NCBI GenBank assembly: GCA_963709295.1
Contig: CAVPVW010000009.1
Span: 1 to 64,000, forward strand
Reading direction: 5' to 3'
Origin: JBGPQJ01 sp963709295
GTDB taxonomy: Bacteria; Chloroflexota; Anaerolineae; Anaerolineales; Villigracilaceae
Length of the DNA stretch: 64,000 bases
Shown here in pieces: positions 1-8,221 of this stretch; the first letter of the stretch is position 1; the number at the start of each line of letters is the position of its first letter. The position numbers and the translations under genes were made by a program. The notes under the pieces are model-generated. The model did not search any database. It was not told where the DNA came from and worked only from the letters and a program-made list of their open reading frames with translations.

Positions 1-51
1 ACTCCCTGATTAGTCTGGACAGAATCGCGTCCTTCGTGTAAAATGATGCGC

Positions 52-60
52 TGCTATAGT
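52..60 (+). promoter_or_regulatory. Extended -10 promoter for rpsT
   Basis: TGC followed by TATAGT (positions 55-60) forms an extended -10 element 27 bases before the rpsT start codon. No good -35 hexamer is visible 16-18 bases upstream. The call rests on the -10 and its placement. Confidence 0.4.
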
Positions 61-86
61 AAGGTTTGAATTTTTGGAGGAAGAAA

Positions 87-356
87 TTGGCAAACATTAA
101 ATCTCAGATCAAACGCAATAAACAGAACGAAAAACGCCGAGTAAAGAATCGCGTCATGCGAGGTTCCGCCCGGACGGCTGTTAAGAAAGCCCAGACTCAG
201 GTGGCCGCAGGAAACTCCGAGGAATTGAAGAAATCCGTGGCAGAGGCGATTTCCCAACTCGACAGGGCAGCACAAAAAGGCACGATCCACAAGAATAATG
301 CGGCTCGCCGTAAAAGCCGCCTGATGAAGTCCCAGGCAGCTTCAAAAACCAAGTAG
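87..356 (+). CDS. rpsT: 30S ribosomal protein S20
   Basis: Small basic protein (89 residues) that binds 16S rRNA early in assembly of the small ribosomal subunit. The sequence starts (M)ANIKSQIKRNKQNEKRR, as S20 proteins do, and is Lys/Arg/Ala rich throughout with the NKAARRKSRL-like tail seen here as NNAARRKSRL. I chose the TTG at 87: it gives the canonical ANIKSQ start and has GGAGG at 76-80, six bases upstream. A longer reading from 66 would add seven residues with no family counterpart. It is a single-gene unit with its own promoter and a strong terminator just after the stop. Confidence 0.95.
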   Translation: MANIKSQIKRNKQNEKRRVKNRVMRGSARTAVKKAQTQVAAGNSEELKKSVAEAISQLDRAAQKGTIHKNNAARRKSRLMKSQAASKTK

Positions 357-374
357 AAGTAAATGTAGGTGACT

Positions 375-409
375 AAAGGACGAGAGTCAATCGACTCTCG
401 TCCTTTTTT
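375..409 (+). terminator. Rho-independent terminator of rpsT
   Basis: GGACGAGAGTC (378-388) pairs perfectly with GACTCTCGTCC (393-403) around a 4-base loop. A run of six T follows, and an A run precedes the stem. Confidence 0.9.
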
Positions 410-471
410 ATATTTTTCTCCGTCTAGTTTTTCAAGGATATTCGTCACTCAATAAACGTGACTAACCTTGT

Positions 472-525
472 TTGCGGTGTGGTCGTTATCGTGCTTTAAT
501 TTGTGTATACAGCACAAGCATACAC
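472..525 (+). promoter_or_regulatory. Possible promoter and inverted repeat before rubrerythrin
   Basis: TTGCGG (472-477), 17 bases, then TTTAAT (495-500) preceded by TGC gives a plausible sigma70-type promoter. Immediately downstream GTGTAT (503-508) and ATACAC (520-525) form an inverted repeat with an 11-base spacer, in the position of a repressor site. Rubrerythrin genes are often under peroxide or iron control, but nothing here identifies the regulator. Confidence 0.3.
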
Positions 526-542
526 CTTGAAGGGAGAGGACT

Positions 543-1040
543 ATGTCCAAGACTGAGAAGAACTTAAAAGAGGCGTTCGCAGGAGAATCACAAGCAAACC
601 GCAAGTATTTGGCATTTGCCAAAAAAGCCGACGAAGAAGGTCTTCCGCAGATTGCCAAACTGTTTCGCGCAGCCGCGCAGGCTGAAACAATCCATGCCAT
701 GAGCCATTTTAAAGCGCTGGGAGGAGTTAAATCGACCAGGGAAAATTTGATGGCAGCCATTGAAGGCGAAACCTATGAATTCGAGAACATGTACCCTGAA
801 TTCATTGCCGATGCCGAAAAAGAGGAAGCCAAAAAGGCGTTGACAAGCTTTAAGTGGGCAAACGATGTTGAAAAAGTCCATGCGGGTCTTTACAAGAAAG
901 CCTTGGACAACATCGAAAAAGGCGGAGTCGAGGTCGACTATTTTATTTGCCCATTCTGCGGATACACCCACGAAGGTCCACTGACAGGAAAATGCCCGGT
1001 ATGCGGGACGCCCGGCGAGAAATTCGAAAAAATAGCCTGA
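543..1040 (+). CDS. Rubrerythrin
   Basis: Cytoplasmic non-haem iron peroxidase of 165 residues that reduces hydrogen peroxide in anaerobes and microaerophiles, taking electrons from rubredoxin or NADH-linked partners. The N-terminal ferritin-like four-helix part carries the diiron ligands in GESQANRKYLAF, AETIHAMSHF, EGETYEFENMYPEF and KVHAGLYKKAL. The C-terminal rubredoxin-type domain (about residues 130-165) holds two Cys pairs, CPFCG and CPVCG, for one iron. AAGGGAGAGGA lies just before the ATG at 543. It is monocistronic, closed by the hairpin at 1066. Confidence 0.95.
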   Translation: MSKTEKNLKEAFAGESQANRKYLAFAKKADEEGLPQIAKLFRAAAQAETIHAMSHFKALGGVKSTRENLMAAIEGETYEFENMYPEFIADAEKEEAKKALTSFKWANDVEKVHAGLYKKALDNIEKGGVEVDYFICPFCGYTHEGPLTGKCPVCGTPGEKFEKIA

Positions 1041-1065
1041 TCATTTCATGCAAGAATTTGATCAT

Positions 1066-1098
1066 CACAGGGACGGATTTCCGTCCCTGTGTGTTTAT
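1066..1098 (+). terminator. Terminator-like hairpin after rubrerythrin
   Basis: CACAGGGACGG (1066-1076) pairs with CCGTCCCTGTG (1081-1091) across ATTT; TGTTTATAA follows. The stem is strong but the T tract is weak. Its position just before 1108 argues against starting the next gene at 1048. Confidence 0.6.
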
Positions 1099-1107
1099 AA
1101 TCAGGTC

Positions 1108-1701
1108 ATGGCTGACGGAAAAATCATTTTCATCAATGGGACGTCGAGTTCAGGAAAGACAAGCATCCTCCGGGCGCTGCAGAATCATTTGGAAGAGCCG
1201 TACTTGGAGGCAGGGATCGACAAGTTCATCTGGATGCTGCCTGAGAGATACCTGAATCATCCGCACTGGGACGATGTACTTGGATTGGCGGAAAAAGCTG
1301 GGGAGACGGGACACGTTCTGGTCCGGGGGATGCACCACGCGATCGCTGCATTGTCAGAGTCGGGAATCAATATTTTGGCTGACCATGTACTTGTGGAGCA
1401 GTCCTGGGTTGACCATTGTGTAGAGCTTTTTTCTGAGCGGCCGGCCTACCTGATAGGTGTGCAGTGTCCATTGGAAGTTCTGGAAGAACGCGAAAAAAAC
1501 CGAAAAAACCGGACATTGGGTCAGGCAAGATTGCAATTTCCTGTTATTCACAAATATACGGTTTATGACGTGGAAGTGGACACATCCGAACTAACTTCTG
1601 ACCAATGTGTGCGGGCAATCCTCTCTCGAATCAAAAGACCCTCCCGAAGCATTCAAGCGCCTCAAGCGACAAATGATATAATCTTTCAGCTTTTTGGTTG
1701 A
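1108..1701 (+). CDS. Chloramphenicol phosphotransferase-like P-loop protein
   Basis: 197-residue cytoplasmic kinase-fold protein. A Walker A motif (NGTSSSGKTS) opens the protein after IIFI, and the next segment (EEPYLEAGIDKFIWMLPERYL) follows the chloramphenicol 3-O-phosphotransferase family pattern, as do VRGMHHAIAAL and the CPLEVLEEREKNRKNRTLGQAR region, where the family has its lid Arg residues. The family includes the Streptomyces venezuelae self-resistance enzyme, but most members have unproven substrates. I start at ATG 1108 because an upstream ATG at 1048 would put the rubrerythrin terminator inside the gene. Substrate unknown; chloramphenicol is only a possibility. Confidence 0.75.
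   Translation: MADGKIIFINGTSSSGKTSILRALQNHLEEPYLEAGIDKFIWMLPERYLNHPHWDDVLGLAEKAGETGHVLVRGMHHAIAALSESGINILADHVLVEQSWVDHCVELFSERPAYLIGVQCPLEVLEEREKNRKNRTLGQARLQFPVIHKYTVYDVEVDTSELTSDQCVRAILSRIKRPSRSIQAPQATNDIIFQLFG
1674..1682 (+). promoter_or_regulatory. Extended -10 promoter for argS
   Basis: TGATATAAT (1674-1682) is an extended -10 with a perfect TATAAT, 42 bases before the argS ATG and inside the end of the preceding gene. The -35 region is poor. Confidence 0.5.
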
Positions 1702-1724
1702 TTAACCGCGAAACGAGATAACAA

Positions 1725-3530
1725 ATGTTCCAGCATGAACAGCAGATCGTAGAAAATCAAATCCGAAAATTCTGCACCGAAAAAGAGATTCCTTTCGGCG
1801 AGATGAAGTGGTCGCCCATCCCTTTCAGCGGGGAGTGGGGAATTTCGACATCCTTTTTCCAGACGGCTGCGAATGAAGCCAAAGCGGGCCAGGGGAATAT
1901 AACTCCGGTTCCGCATCGTGCGCAACAGATTGCGGAACAAGTCAGGGACTTTATCGGAAGCCTCGATGGGATCAGTCACGTCGAGGCTGTCAAAGGTTAC
2001 CTCAACCTGTACTTCTCCACGCCGGTCTATGCTTCCAGGGTGGTCGAGACGGTACTATCTCAGGGAAAGGATTTCGGTCGCGGCCAGTCGAAGGGTGAAC
2101 GGGTGATGGTTGAGTATGCCCAGCCGAACACGCATCATTCGTTCCATATTGGGCATTATCGCAATACGATCCTTGGAGAGTCACTGGCTCGAATTGTAGA
2201 ATTTGCCGGCTTCGACACCATCCGCGCTTCATACCCCGGTGACATCGGCCTAGGGGTGATCACGGTGGTCTGGGCTTATGATCGCTTTTATCGCGGCAAG
2301 CAACCGGAGAATATCCACGAGCGCGGACAGTGGTTGCTGAACATCTATGTCGAGGCGACCAGGCTATTAGAACCTAAGAAAAACGAATCTCCCGAAGAAA
2401 AGACACAGCGTGAAGCTTATGAGGTTGAACGCCGTGAAATGTATCGAAAATGGGATTCAGGCGACCCAGAGATTCGCAAGTTGTGGCTGGAAACCCGGCA
2501 GTGGAGCCTGGAAGAGCTAAATGACATTCTAGCCCTTGTTGATGTAAAAATCGATGTTTGGTTTTTCGAGAGCGACGTCGATGAACCTTCCAAGAAGATA
2601 GTGGATGAGTTGATCGAACGCGGAATCGCCGCCGATGAACGTGCGGAGGGCGGTCCGGTTATCGTCAAGATCGACGAGAAGCTGGGCTTGAAGAAGGAAA
2701 AATACCGGACGGCAGTGATTCTGCGCTCCGATAACACCTCGCTTTACCTGACCAAGGACCTGGCATTGGCGAAAGTGAAATTTGACGAATACCATGTCGA
2801 CCGGTCGATCTACGTGGTGGATAACCGTCAAAGCCTCCATTTCCAACAGGCTTTTAAAATTCTGGAGTTGTGGGGATTCAAGCAGGCTGTAAAGTGTTTC
2901 CACTTGGCTTATGGATTCGTCAGCCTGCCTGAAGGAGCCATGTCCGCCCGGCGTGGAAGAGTGATCCTGTTCAAGGATGTTTTTGACGAAGCCGAAACCC
3001 GTGCTTTGGCAGCGATGGGGGAGCGGACACCTGACATGCCCGAAGATCAGCGGAAGGTGATCGCCCGCCAGATCGGACTTGGCGCGCTGGCGTATGCCAT
3101 GCTTTCTGTGGACAACAACCGGGACATCGTTTTCGACGTCAACGAAGCCCTGAACTTCGACGGTCACACGGGTCCATATATTCAAAATGCCTACGTACGC
3201 GCCAACAGCATCCTGAAAAAATCAACTGGATTGCCTGATTCAGTGAATTTCAATTATCCGCTGGGTACACACGAGACCGAATTGATCGAAAAGCTATCCA
3301 ATTTCCCTTCGATGGTGGAACAGGCGGCAAATGAATATCGTCCGCTGGTCATCGCCAGCTATGTATATGAGCTGGCCAATTCATTTCACAGTTTTTATCA
3401 TGCCGTACCTGTGCTTCAGGCTGAGTCTGAGGCCATACGAAATGCCCGCCTGCGGCTGGTCGCTGCCGCGCGGCAGGTCTTCGCCAATGCCCTGGCGCTT
3501 TTGTGTATCACTGCCCCGGATGTGATGTGA
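1725..3530 (+). CDS. argS: Arginyl-tRNA synthetase
   Basis: Class I aminoacyl-tRNA synthetase (601 residues) that charges tRNA-Arg in the cytoplasm. An N-terminal additional domain (about 1-120) precedes the Rossmann catalytic domain. The HIGH signature is present (HIGH at residues 141-144, in THHSFHIGHYRN) and the KMSK-equivalent loop reads MSARRGRV near residue 410, as in many ArgRS. The C-terminal helical DALR anticodon-binding domain runs to NALALLCITAPDVM, close to the usual family C terminus. The length matches the family. It probably has its own promoter (TATAAT at 1677) and a terminator at 3609. Confidence 0.95.
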   Translation: MFQHEQQIVENQIRKFCTEKEIPFGEMKWSPIPFSGEWGISTSFFQTAANEAKAGQGNITPVPHRAQQIAEQVRDFIGSLDGISHVEAVKGYLNLYFSTPVYASRVVETVLSQGKDFGRGQSKGERVMVEYAQPNTHHSFHIGHYRNTILGESLARIVEFAGFDTIRASYPGDIGLGVITVVWAYDRFYRGKQPENIHERGQWLLNIYVEATRLLEPKKNESPEEKTQREAYEVERREMYRKWDSGDPEIRKLWLETRQWSLEELNDILALVDVKIDVWFFESDVDEPSKKIVDELIERGIAADERAEGGPVIVKIDEKLGLKKEKYRTAVILRSDNTSLYLTKDLALAKVKFDEYHVDRSIYVVDNRQSLHFQQAFKILELWGFKQAVKCFHLAYGFVSLPEGAMSARRGRVILFKDVFDEAETRALAAMGERTPDMPEDQRKVIARQIGLGALAYAMLSVDNNRDIVFDVNEALNFDGHTGPYIQNAYVRANSILKKSTGLPDSVNFNYPLGTHETELIEKLSNFPSMVEQAANEYRPLVIASYVYELANSFHSFYHAVPVLQAESEAIRNARLRLVAAARQVFANALALLCITAPDVM

Positions 3531-3608
3531 CGTTTCGGATATATTCCATTGCGAAAACCAACAACGCCACGTTTGTTTTCAGGTCCATAAGAACAACCGG
3601 AAAAAATT

Positions 3609-3645
3609 GAAGACCAGTTATCAGAAATGATCTGGTCTTCTTTAA
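3609..3645 (+). terminator. Rho-independent terminator of argS
   Basis: GAAGACCAG (3609-3617) pairs with CTGGTCTTC (3632-3640) and is followed by TTTAATTT. Confidence 0.75.
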
Positions 3646-3687
3646 TTTGACACCATCCTGCCACAAATTTATGTTATCCTCCTGACG

Positions 3688-4110
3688 ATGTCCACCAGTA
3701 TTCTTGTGGTTGATGATGAACCAGCTGTTGTGAACCTGTTGGTTTATAACCTGCAGAAAGCCCATTATCGTGTCTTGACAGCAGCCGATGGCCGGGAAGC
3801 GCTGCGTGTGGTGCGTGAATCAAAACCCGACTTGGTATTACTCGACCTGATGATCCCGGAAGTGGATGGGTTGGACGTTTGCCGTGAACTTCGAAGGGAC
3901 AGCGCATTACCGATCATCATGATCACCGCCCGGGGCGAGGAAACTGACCGTGTGGTTGGGCTGGAACTGGGCGCAGATGACTATGTTTGCAAGCCTTTCA
4001 GCGTGCGCGAATTGATGGCGCGCATTAAAGCCGTTCTGCGTCGAGGCCACGCCCAGGAAGAGAAAGATCCGGGGGACATGCTGCATGGACCAGGCGGATT
4101 CGACTCTTGA
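3688..4110 (+). CDS. OmpR-family response regulator, receiver part (frameshifted)
   Basis: Receiver half of a two-component response regulator. The fold is complete: acidic pair DDE at 9-11, phospho-acceptor D53 in LVLLDLMIPEVDG, the Thr of MITARG, and the conserved Lys in VCKPFSV. The frame then hits TGA at 4108 just where an OmpR/PhoB protein would enter its winged-helix domain. That domain follows in the next frame (4085-4378). Dropping one base, for instance T4105, joins them as GGFDLDAVRR, which is normal for the family. Either this is a sequencing indel and one 229-residue protein is made, or the gene is broken and yields a DNA-binding-less receiver. The partner kinase begins three bases after the second fragment. 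Confidence 0.8.
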   Translation: MSTSILVVDDEPAVVNLLVYNLQKAHYRVLTAADGREALRVVRESKPDLVLLDLMIPEVDGLDVCRELRRDSALPIIMITARGEETDRVVGLELGADDYVCKPFSVRELMARIKAVLRRGHAQEEKDPGDMLHGPGGFDS

Positions 4111-4378
4111 TGCCGTGCGCCGTACCGCCGCCGCCGGAGAAACCCCCATAGAGTTGACTCGTTTGGAATTCGACCTGCTCTATTGCCTGCTGGTTAATGC
4201 CGGGCGTGTATTGACGCGTGAGCGTTTGCTCGAGCAGGTCTGGAATTACGATTACACAGGCGATACGCGCGCCGTGGACAGTGCTGTCAAACGCCTGCGT
4301 GCCAAACTGCGTTCCGTCTCAGCCGAATTGGATGCCATTGAGGCGGTGCGTGGAGTAGGCTACCGTCTAAACAAATAA
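4085..4378 (+). CDS. OmpR-family response regulator, DNA-binding part (frameshifted)
   Basis: Winged-helix effector domain of the response regulator whose receiver lies at 3688-4110. From LDAVRR on it shows the OmpR/PhoB pattern: ELTRLEFDLLYCLLVNAGRV, the RERLLEQVWNYDY recognition region, DTRAVDSAVKRLRAKL and the terminal VRGVGYRLNK. Its apparent start at 4085 overlaps the receiver frame and encodes non-homologous residues up to about 4105. It is best read as the second half of one gene, not an independent protein. Confidence 0.7.
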   Translation: MDQADSTLDAVRRTAAAGETPIELTRLEFDLLYCLLVNAGRVLTRERLLEQVWNYDYTGDTRAVDSAVKRLRAKLRSVSAELDAIEAVRGVGYRLNK

Positions 4379-4381
4379 CTC

Positions 4382-5854
4382 ATGTCTGCCTCCTTGCGCT
4401 TGCGACTCTCGCTAAGCCACCTCGCTGTCCTGCTGACTGGCGTGCTCCTTGCTGGCTTACTGGCGTGGACTTCGATTGAACAGCTCTACTTGTCCAGCCA
4501 GGCTGAGAACTTGTTGGCTCAGGCACGCCTGATCGCAACCGGACTGCAGGATGCACCCCTGCCGCTCGAAGCGGTCGAACCTTATTCGCAAACTGCAAAC
4601 GTTTTGCCTGGAATCCATACCCGCCTGCTTACGGAGGCAGGCGGAGTGGCGATCGGCCTTCCACTCACCGATGGAAGCCAGTCATTGCAGCTGCCTCAGG
4701 CGGAGCAGGGCGCGATTATCTCTCCGGAAGAACTGCTCTCCCGGCCGGAAATTCAGCAGGCCCTTCTCGGTGAGGCAAATTCGGCAGTGCGAAAGGTGGA
4801 GGTCGCAGGCGGCGGACGGGTGCTGTACGCAGCCGCCCCGATCTACGACTCCAACGGCAAGGTGACCGGAATTGTCTACCTGGCAACCCCGTTGCCCACA
4901 GGTGGACTCCCATTCAGGAATGTGATTCAGCTGGCAGGAGCAGTACTAGCGGCTGGAATATTGGCTGGCGGGGTGGGATTGATCCTGGCACGTAGGCTGG
5001 CTCGCCCGCTGGAGGAGTTGTCCAAAGCCGCTTCGGCAGTCGGTGGCGGGAACCTGGAGCAGCAAGCCCCGGTCAAGAGTGGGGTCACCGAATTGGACAG
5101 CCTCGGAAGGGCTTTCAATTCCATGACCACGGACCTCCAGCGTTCCAGGGAGACCAGAGAAGCTTTTCTTGCGGATGTCACGCATGAGCTGCGCACACCG
5201 CTAACGGTCATCCAGGGGACCATTGAGACGCTGGAGGACGGCGCTCTGGACGACCGGGAAGGGCGTGGTCCTCTACTGGAGGGGATGCAACGCGAATCGG
5301 CACGATTGATCAGGCTGGTAAATGATCTGCTGGTGTTGACTCGTGCGGAAGCCGGAGCGCTCCAGCTCGAAATGAAACCTGTCATCATGGCGGAATTGTT
5401 CCGCCAGCGGTGTGGACATTTGTCCGGAATGGCTGAAAAGCGCCGTGTCGAGTTACAGGTCGCAGACGAGACAGGAGATCCATCTCTGGGACAAGCGTGC
5501 GGTGATGCCGACCGACTGGCACAGGTGCTTGACAACTTGCTGGAGAATGCCGTCCGTTATTCACCGGAAGATACCATTGTAACGGTAAAGATTGGGAGGG
5601 AGGGCAAGCGGGTGCGGACCTCGGTGTCCGATCACGGACCGGGCATTCCTCCCGAGCATCTTCCGTTTGTCTTTGAACGGTTCTATCGGGTGGAATCCGC
5701 CCGGGACCGCCGATCAGGCGGAAGTGGCCTTGGACTGGCCATTGCCCGGTCACTCGTCCTGGCGCAGGGCGGTGAAATCCGGGCTTATAGCGAAATTGGA
5801 AAAGGTACGGAGATGACCTTCTGGCTGCCGGCTGCCGAACTGCCATCCGATTGA
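4382..5854 (+). CDS. Sensor histidine kinase, partner of the 3688 regulator
   Basis: Inner-membrane histidine kinase of 490 residues. Two membrane segments (about 13-33 and 180-204) bracket an extracytoplasmic sensor region of roughly 145 residues with no recognisable ligand domain. A HAMP linker (about 205-257) follows, then the HisKA dimerisation domain with phosphorylated H268 (DVTHELRTP), then the HATPase domain with N box NLLENAVRYSP, G1 DHGPGIP, F box FVFERFYR and G2 GGSGLGLAIA. All catalytic boxes are intact. The ATG is three bases past the response-regulator stop, so the two are cotranscribed. The signal is unknown. Confidence 0.9.
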   Translation: MSASLRLRLSLSHLAVLLTGVLLAGLLAWTSIEQLYLSSQAENLLAQARLIATGLQDAPLPLEAVEPYSQTANVLPGIHTRLLTEAGGVAIGLPLTDGSQSLQLPQAEQGAIISPEELLSRPEIQQALLGEANSAVRKVEVAGGGRVLYAAAPIYDSNGKVTGIVYLATPLPTGGLPFRNVIQLAGAVLAAGILAGGVGLILARRLARPLEELSKAASAVGGGNLEQQAPVKSGVTELDSLGRAFNSMTTDLQRSRETREAFLADVTHELRTPLTVIQGTIETLEDGALDDREGRGPLLEGMQRESARLIRLVNDLLVLTRAEAGALQLEMKPVIMAELFRQRCGHLSGMAEKRRVELQVADETGDPSLGQACGDADRLAQVLDNLLENAVRYSPEDTIVTVKIGREGKRVRTSVSDHGPGIPPEHLPFVFERFYRVESARDRRSGGSGLGLAIARSLVLAQGGEIRAYSEIGKGTEMTFWLPAAELPSD

Positions 5855-5926
5855 CCGGGGTGTGACACGCTCCTGACAATTGAGTGGATTATGCTGGGAG
5901 AAAATTCCATTCAACAGGAGACTTCC

Positions 5927-6736
5927 ATGAAATCAATCTCAATAAATCTAAATGCAATTCTGACTGGAGTGCTGGTCTTTCTGGTTATGACCCTCGGGCT
6001 TCCGCAGCTGGGTGTCAGGGCGGCAGAATCCACTCCCGTGGCGCAGCAGCAGGTTGCTGCCTGCGATCACAGCCGAACCGTGCAAGTCAGTGGAACGGCT
6101 GTCATCAATGTCGAGCCGGACCGGGTGCTGATCCAGCTGGGGGTCCAATCCAACGGGATCTCCCCGGCGGATGTCCAACGCCGCAACGCCGCAACGATCT
6201 CAAAGGTGAAGGCTGCCATTCAGGGAAAGGGCGTGGCCGCCAGCGACATCACCAGTGACAATTACATCATCGAACCCATCTATGAAGATTATGATTCCCT
6301 GTTCATCAAAGGTTATCGGATTTATAACGTGCTGGCGATCACCCTGCGGGATGTCAGCAAAGCCAGCGATTTAATCGCGACGGCCTTCGCGGCTGGCGCC
6401 AATCAGGTGGTGAACGTGGAATATTACACCAGCAATCTGCGCACTTATCGCGACCAGGCTCGTGACTTGGCAATGAAAGCTGCCGAGGAAAAAGCTCAAG
6501 CACTGACTGGCGCGGTTGGTTCAAAGACTGGTTGTGTACTAAATATCAGCGAGAATAGCTGGTCCTACTACAGCGGTTGGGGGTATGGCAATAATCCAAC
6601 CTTATGGGCTCAAAATGTCGTCCAAAATGCCGTGTCGACTGGAGGGGAGCAGGAACTGGCTGATGAGGGACCGGTCAGCCCGGGTCATATCTCAGTCCAG
6701 GCTCAAGTTCAGGTCACCTTTGGTTTGCAGGACTGA
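5927..6736 (+). CDS. SIMPL (DUF541) domain secreted protein
   Basis: 269-residue exported protein. A signal peptide covers about residues 1-30 (MKSISI basic start, hydrophobic TGVLVFLVMTLGL, then VRAAES). The mature part begins VQVSGTAVINVEPDRVLIQLGVQS, the hallmark opening of the SIMPL/DUF541 family, which forms oligomeric barrels at the cell surface or periplasm; the role is poorly known. Start: ATG 5927 has AGGAG at 5916-5920. An upstream ATG at 5891 lacks a site and would bury the signal peptide. It follows the histidine kinase by 72 bases and could be a target of that system, which is only inferred from position. Confidence 0.85.
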   Translation: MKSISINLNAILTGVLVFLVMTLGLPQLGVRAAESTPVAQQQVAACDHSRTVQVSGTAVINVEPDRVLIQLGVQSNGISPADVQRRNAATISKVKAAIQGKGVAASDITSDNYIIEPIYEDYDSLFIKGYRIYNVLAITLRDVSKASDLIATAFAAGANQVVNVEYYTSNLRTYRDQARDLAMKAAEEKAQALTGAVGSKTGCVLNISENSWSYYSGWGYGNNPTLWAQNVVQNAVSTGGEQELADEGPVSPGHISVQAQVQVTFGLQD

Positions 6737-6766
6737 CGAAGCGCTCAACTTTCAAACCAGGCATAC

Positions 6767-6806
6767 TAGCCGGTTAGCAGGCGTCCATTTGACTGCTGAC
6801 CGGCTA
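6767..6806 (+). terminator. Hairpin between SIMPL gene and obgE
   Basis: TAGCCGGTTAGCAG (6767-6780) pairs with CTGCTGACCGGCTA (6793-6806), one G.T pair, 12-base loop. There is no T run, so it may stabilise or slow transcripts rather than terminate. Its right arm runs into TATAAT (6805-6810), a possible -10 for obgE, so the palindrome could also act as a protein-binding site. Confidence 0.45.
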
Positions 6807-6862
6807 TAATTGGTTAGTAGGTTTACAATTTCATAATCCAAATTCTGAATGGTGACAGGCAA

Positions 6863-8128
6863 ATGTTTATAGATAAAGCTGAAATCCTGGTGAAATCGGG
6901 CAAAGGCGGGGATGGGATGGTGCATTTCCACCGTGAGAAGTTCGTGCCTCGCGGCGGTCCTGATGGCGGAGATGGCGGCAGGGGTGGGGATGTCATCCTG
7001 GAGGTCAAGGTAACCCTCAACACTCTTGCGTCTTTCCACCATGTTTCCCGCCATGTCGCCAAGGACGGTAGCAACGGCGGAAGTAATAATAAATCCGGGA
7101 AATCTGCGCCCGATTTGGTGATTCCTGTCCCTCCCGGGACGATCATTTACGATGCGATCTCAGGTGAGTTGGTCGGTGACCTGACCAGCGCCGGTCAGAG
7201 GTTGACTCTTTGCAAGGGCGGGCGCGGTGGGCGAGGCAACCAGCATTTTGCCACCGCCAGTCGCCAGGTGCCTCGCACAGCCGAAAGGGGAGAGCCAGCC
7301 GAGGAGAAACGCCTGCGACTGGAGTTGAAACTGATCGCTGACATCGGAATCATCGGTGTTCCCAATGCGGGAAAATCCACCTTGCTCTCCGTGCTGACGA
7401 ATGCCAAACCGAAAGTTGCATCATATCCATTCACGACCATTTCTCCGAACCTGGGTGTGGCATGGATTGATGATGACCATTCAGTCGTCTTGGCGGATAT
7501 TCCAGGTTTAATCGAAGGCGCACATCACGGCGCTGGTCTGGGTCATGACTTCCTGCGGCACATCCAGCGGACCCGGGTGTTGATTCACCTTCTCAATGGG
7601 GAGTCTGAAGATCCCCTGGCTGATTTCAGCCAAATTAATTCTGAGCTTGCCCTGTTCGACCCGCAGCTTGCCAAAAAGCCCCAGATTGTAGCACTCAATA
7701 AAATGGACCAGCCGGAGGTGAAGGAAAACTGGCCAAAGATTGAAAAAGCAATGAAAAAGAAGAAAGTGGAAATATTGGGTATCTCTGCCATGGCACGGAC
7801 AGGCGTTCGCGAACTACTGCTCCAGGCCGCTGCGAGATTGCAGGAGACGCCTGCCCTCGAAGACATTGCTCCTGAGCTGCCCGTCTATCGACCCAAAGAA
7901 GATGCCCGCGATTTCAAAGTAACCCGCCAGGGTACGAACGAATGGCGTTTGACAGGAGCTGCCATTGAGCGTGCTGCCAAAATGACCTACTGGGAACATG
8001 ACGGCGCAGTGAGACGCTTCCAGAAAATCATGGAAACCCTCGGCGTTGACGAAGCGCTGCGCAAAGCAGGAGCCAAGGAAGGCGACACTGTTTACATTGG
8101 TGATTTTGAGCTGGAGTGGCAGGATTAG
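6863..8128 (+). CDS. obgE: GTPase Obg/CgtA
   Basis: Essential GTPase (421 residues) that associates with the 50S subunit and couples ribosome maturation to growth state. Domain order is standard: a glycine-rich Obg fold (about 1-158, with GKGGDGMVHFHREKFVPRGG and GGRGGDVILEV), the G domain with G1 GVPNAGKST, switch II DIPGLIEGAHHGAGLGHDFL and G4 NKMD, and the OCT C-terminal domain (about 345-421). In many bacteria obgE follows rplU/rpmA; here it stands alone and converges on ftsZ, sharing the terminator at 8148. Confidence 0.95.
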   Translation: MFIDKAEILVKSGKGGDGMVHFHREKFVPRGGPDGGDGGRGGDVILEVKVTLNTLASFHHVSRHVAKDGSNGGSNNKSGKSAPDLVIPVPPGTIIYDAISGELVGDLTSAGQRLTLCKGGRGGRGNQHFATASRQVPRTAERGEPAEEKRLRLELKLIADIGIIGVPNAGKSTLLSVLTNAKPKVASYPFTTISPNLGVAWIDDDHSVVLADIPGLIEGAHHGAGLGHDFLRHIQRTRVLIHLLNGESEDPLADFSQINSELALFDPQLAKKPQIVALNKMDQPEVKENWPKIEKAMKKKKVEILGISAMARTGVRELLLQAAARLQETPALEDIAPELPVYRPKEDARDFKVTRQGTNEWRLTGAAIERAAKMTYWEHDGAVRRFQKIMETLGVDEALRKAGAKEGDTVYIGDFELEWQD

Positions 8129-8147
8129 TGAAGGGTCAGGGAAATGC

Positions 8148-8181
8148 AAGCGGGGCGGCCAGACGGCCGCCCCGCTTTTTA
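8148..8181. terminator. Bidirectional terminator between obgE and ftsZ
   Basis: AAGCGGGGCGGCC (8148-8160) pairs perfectly with GGCCGCCCCGCTT (8165-8177) over AGAC. Five T follow on the plus strand. The genes converge here, so it probably serves obgE mainly and ftsZ secondarily. Confidence 0.85.
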
Positions 8182-8221
8182 TAGTAGGTAAATGGATTGT
8201 TCGTTAAGTTTGCCCGTTCTT

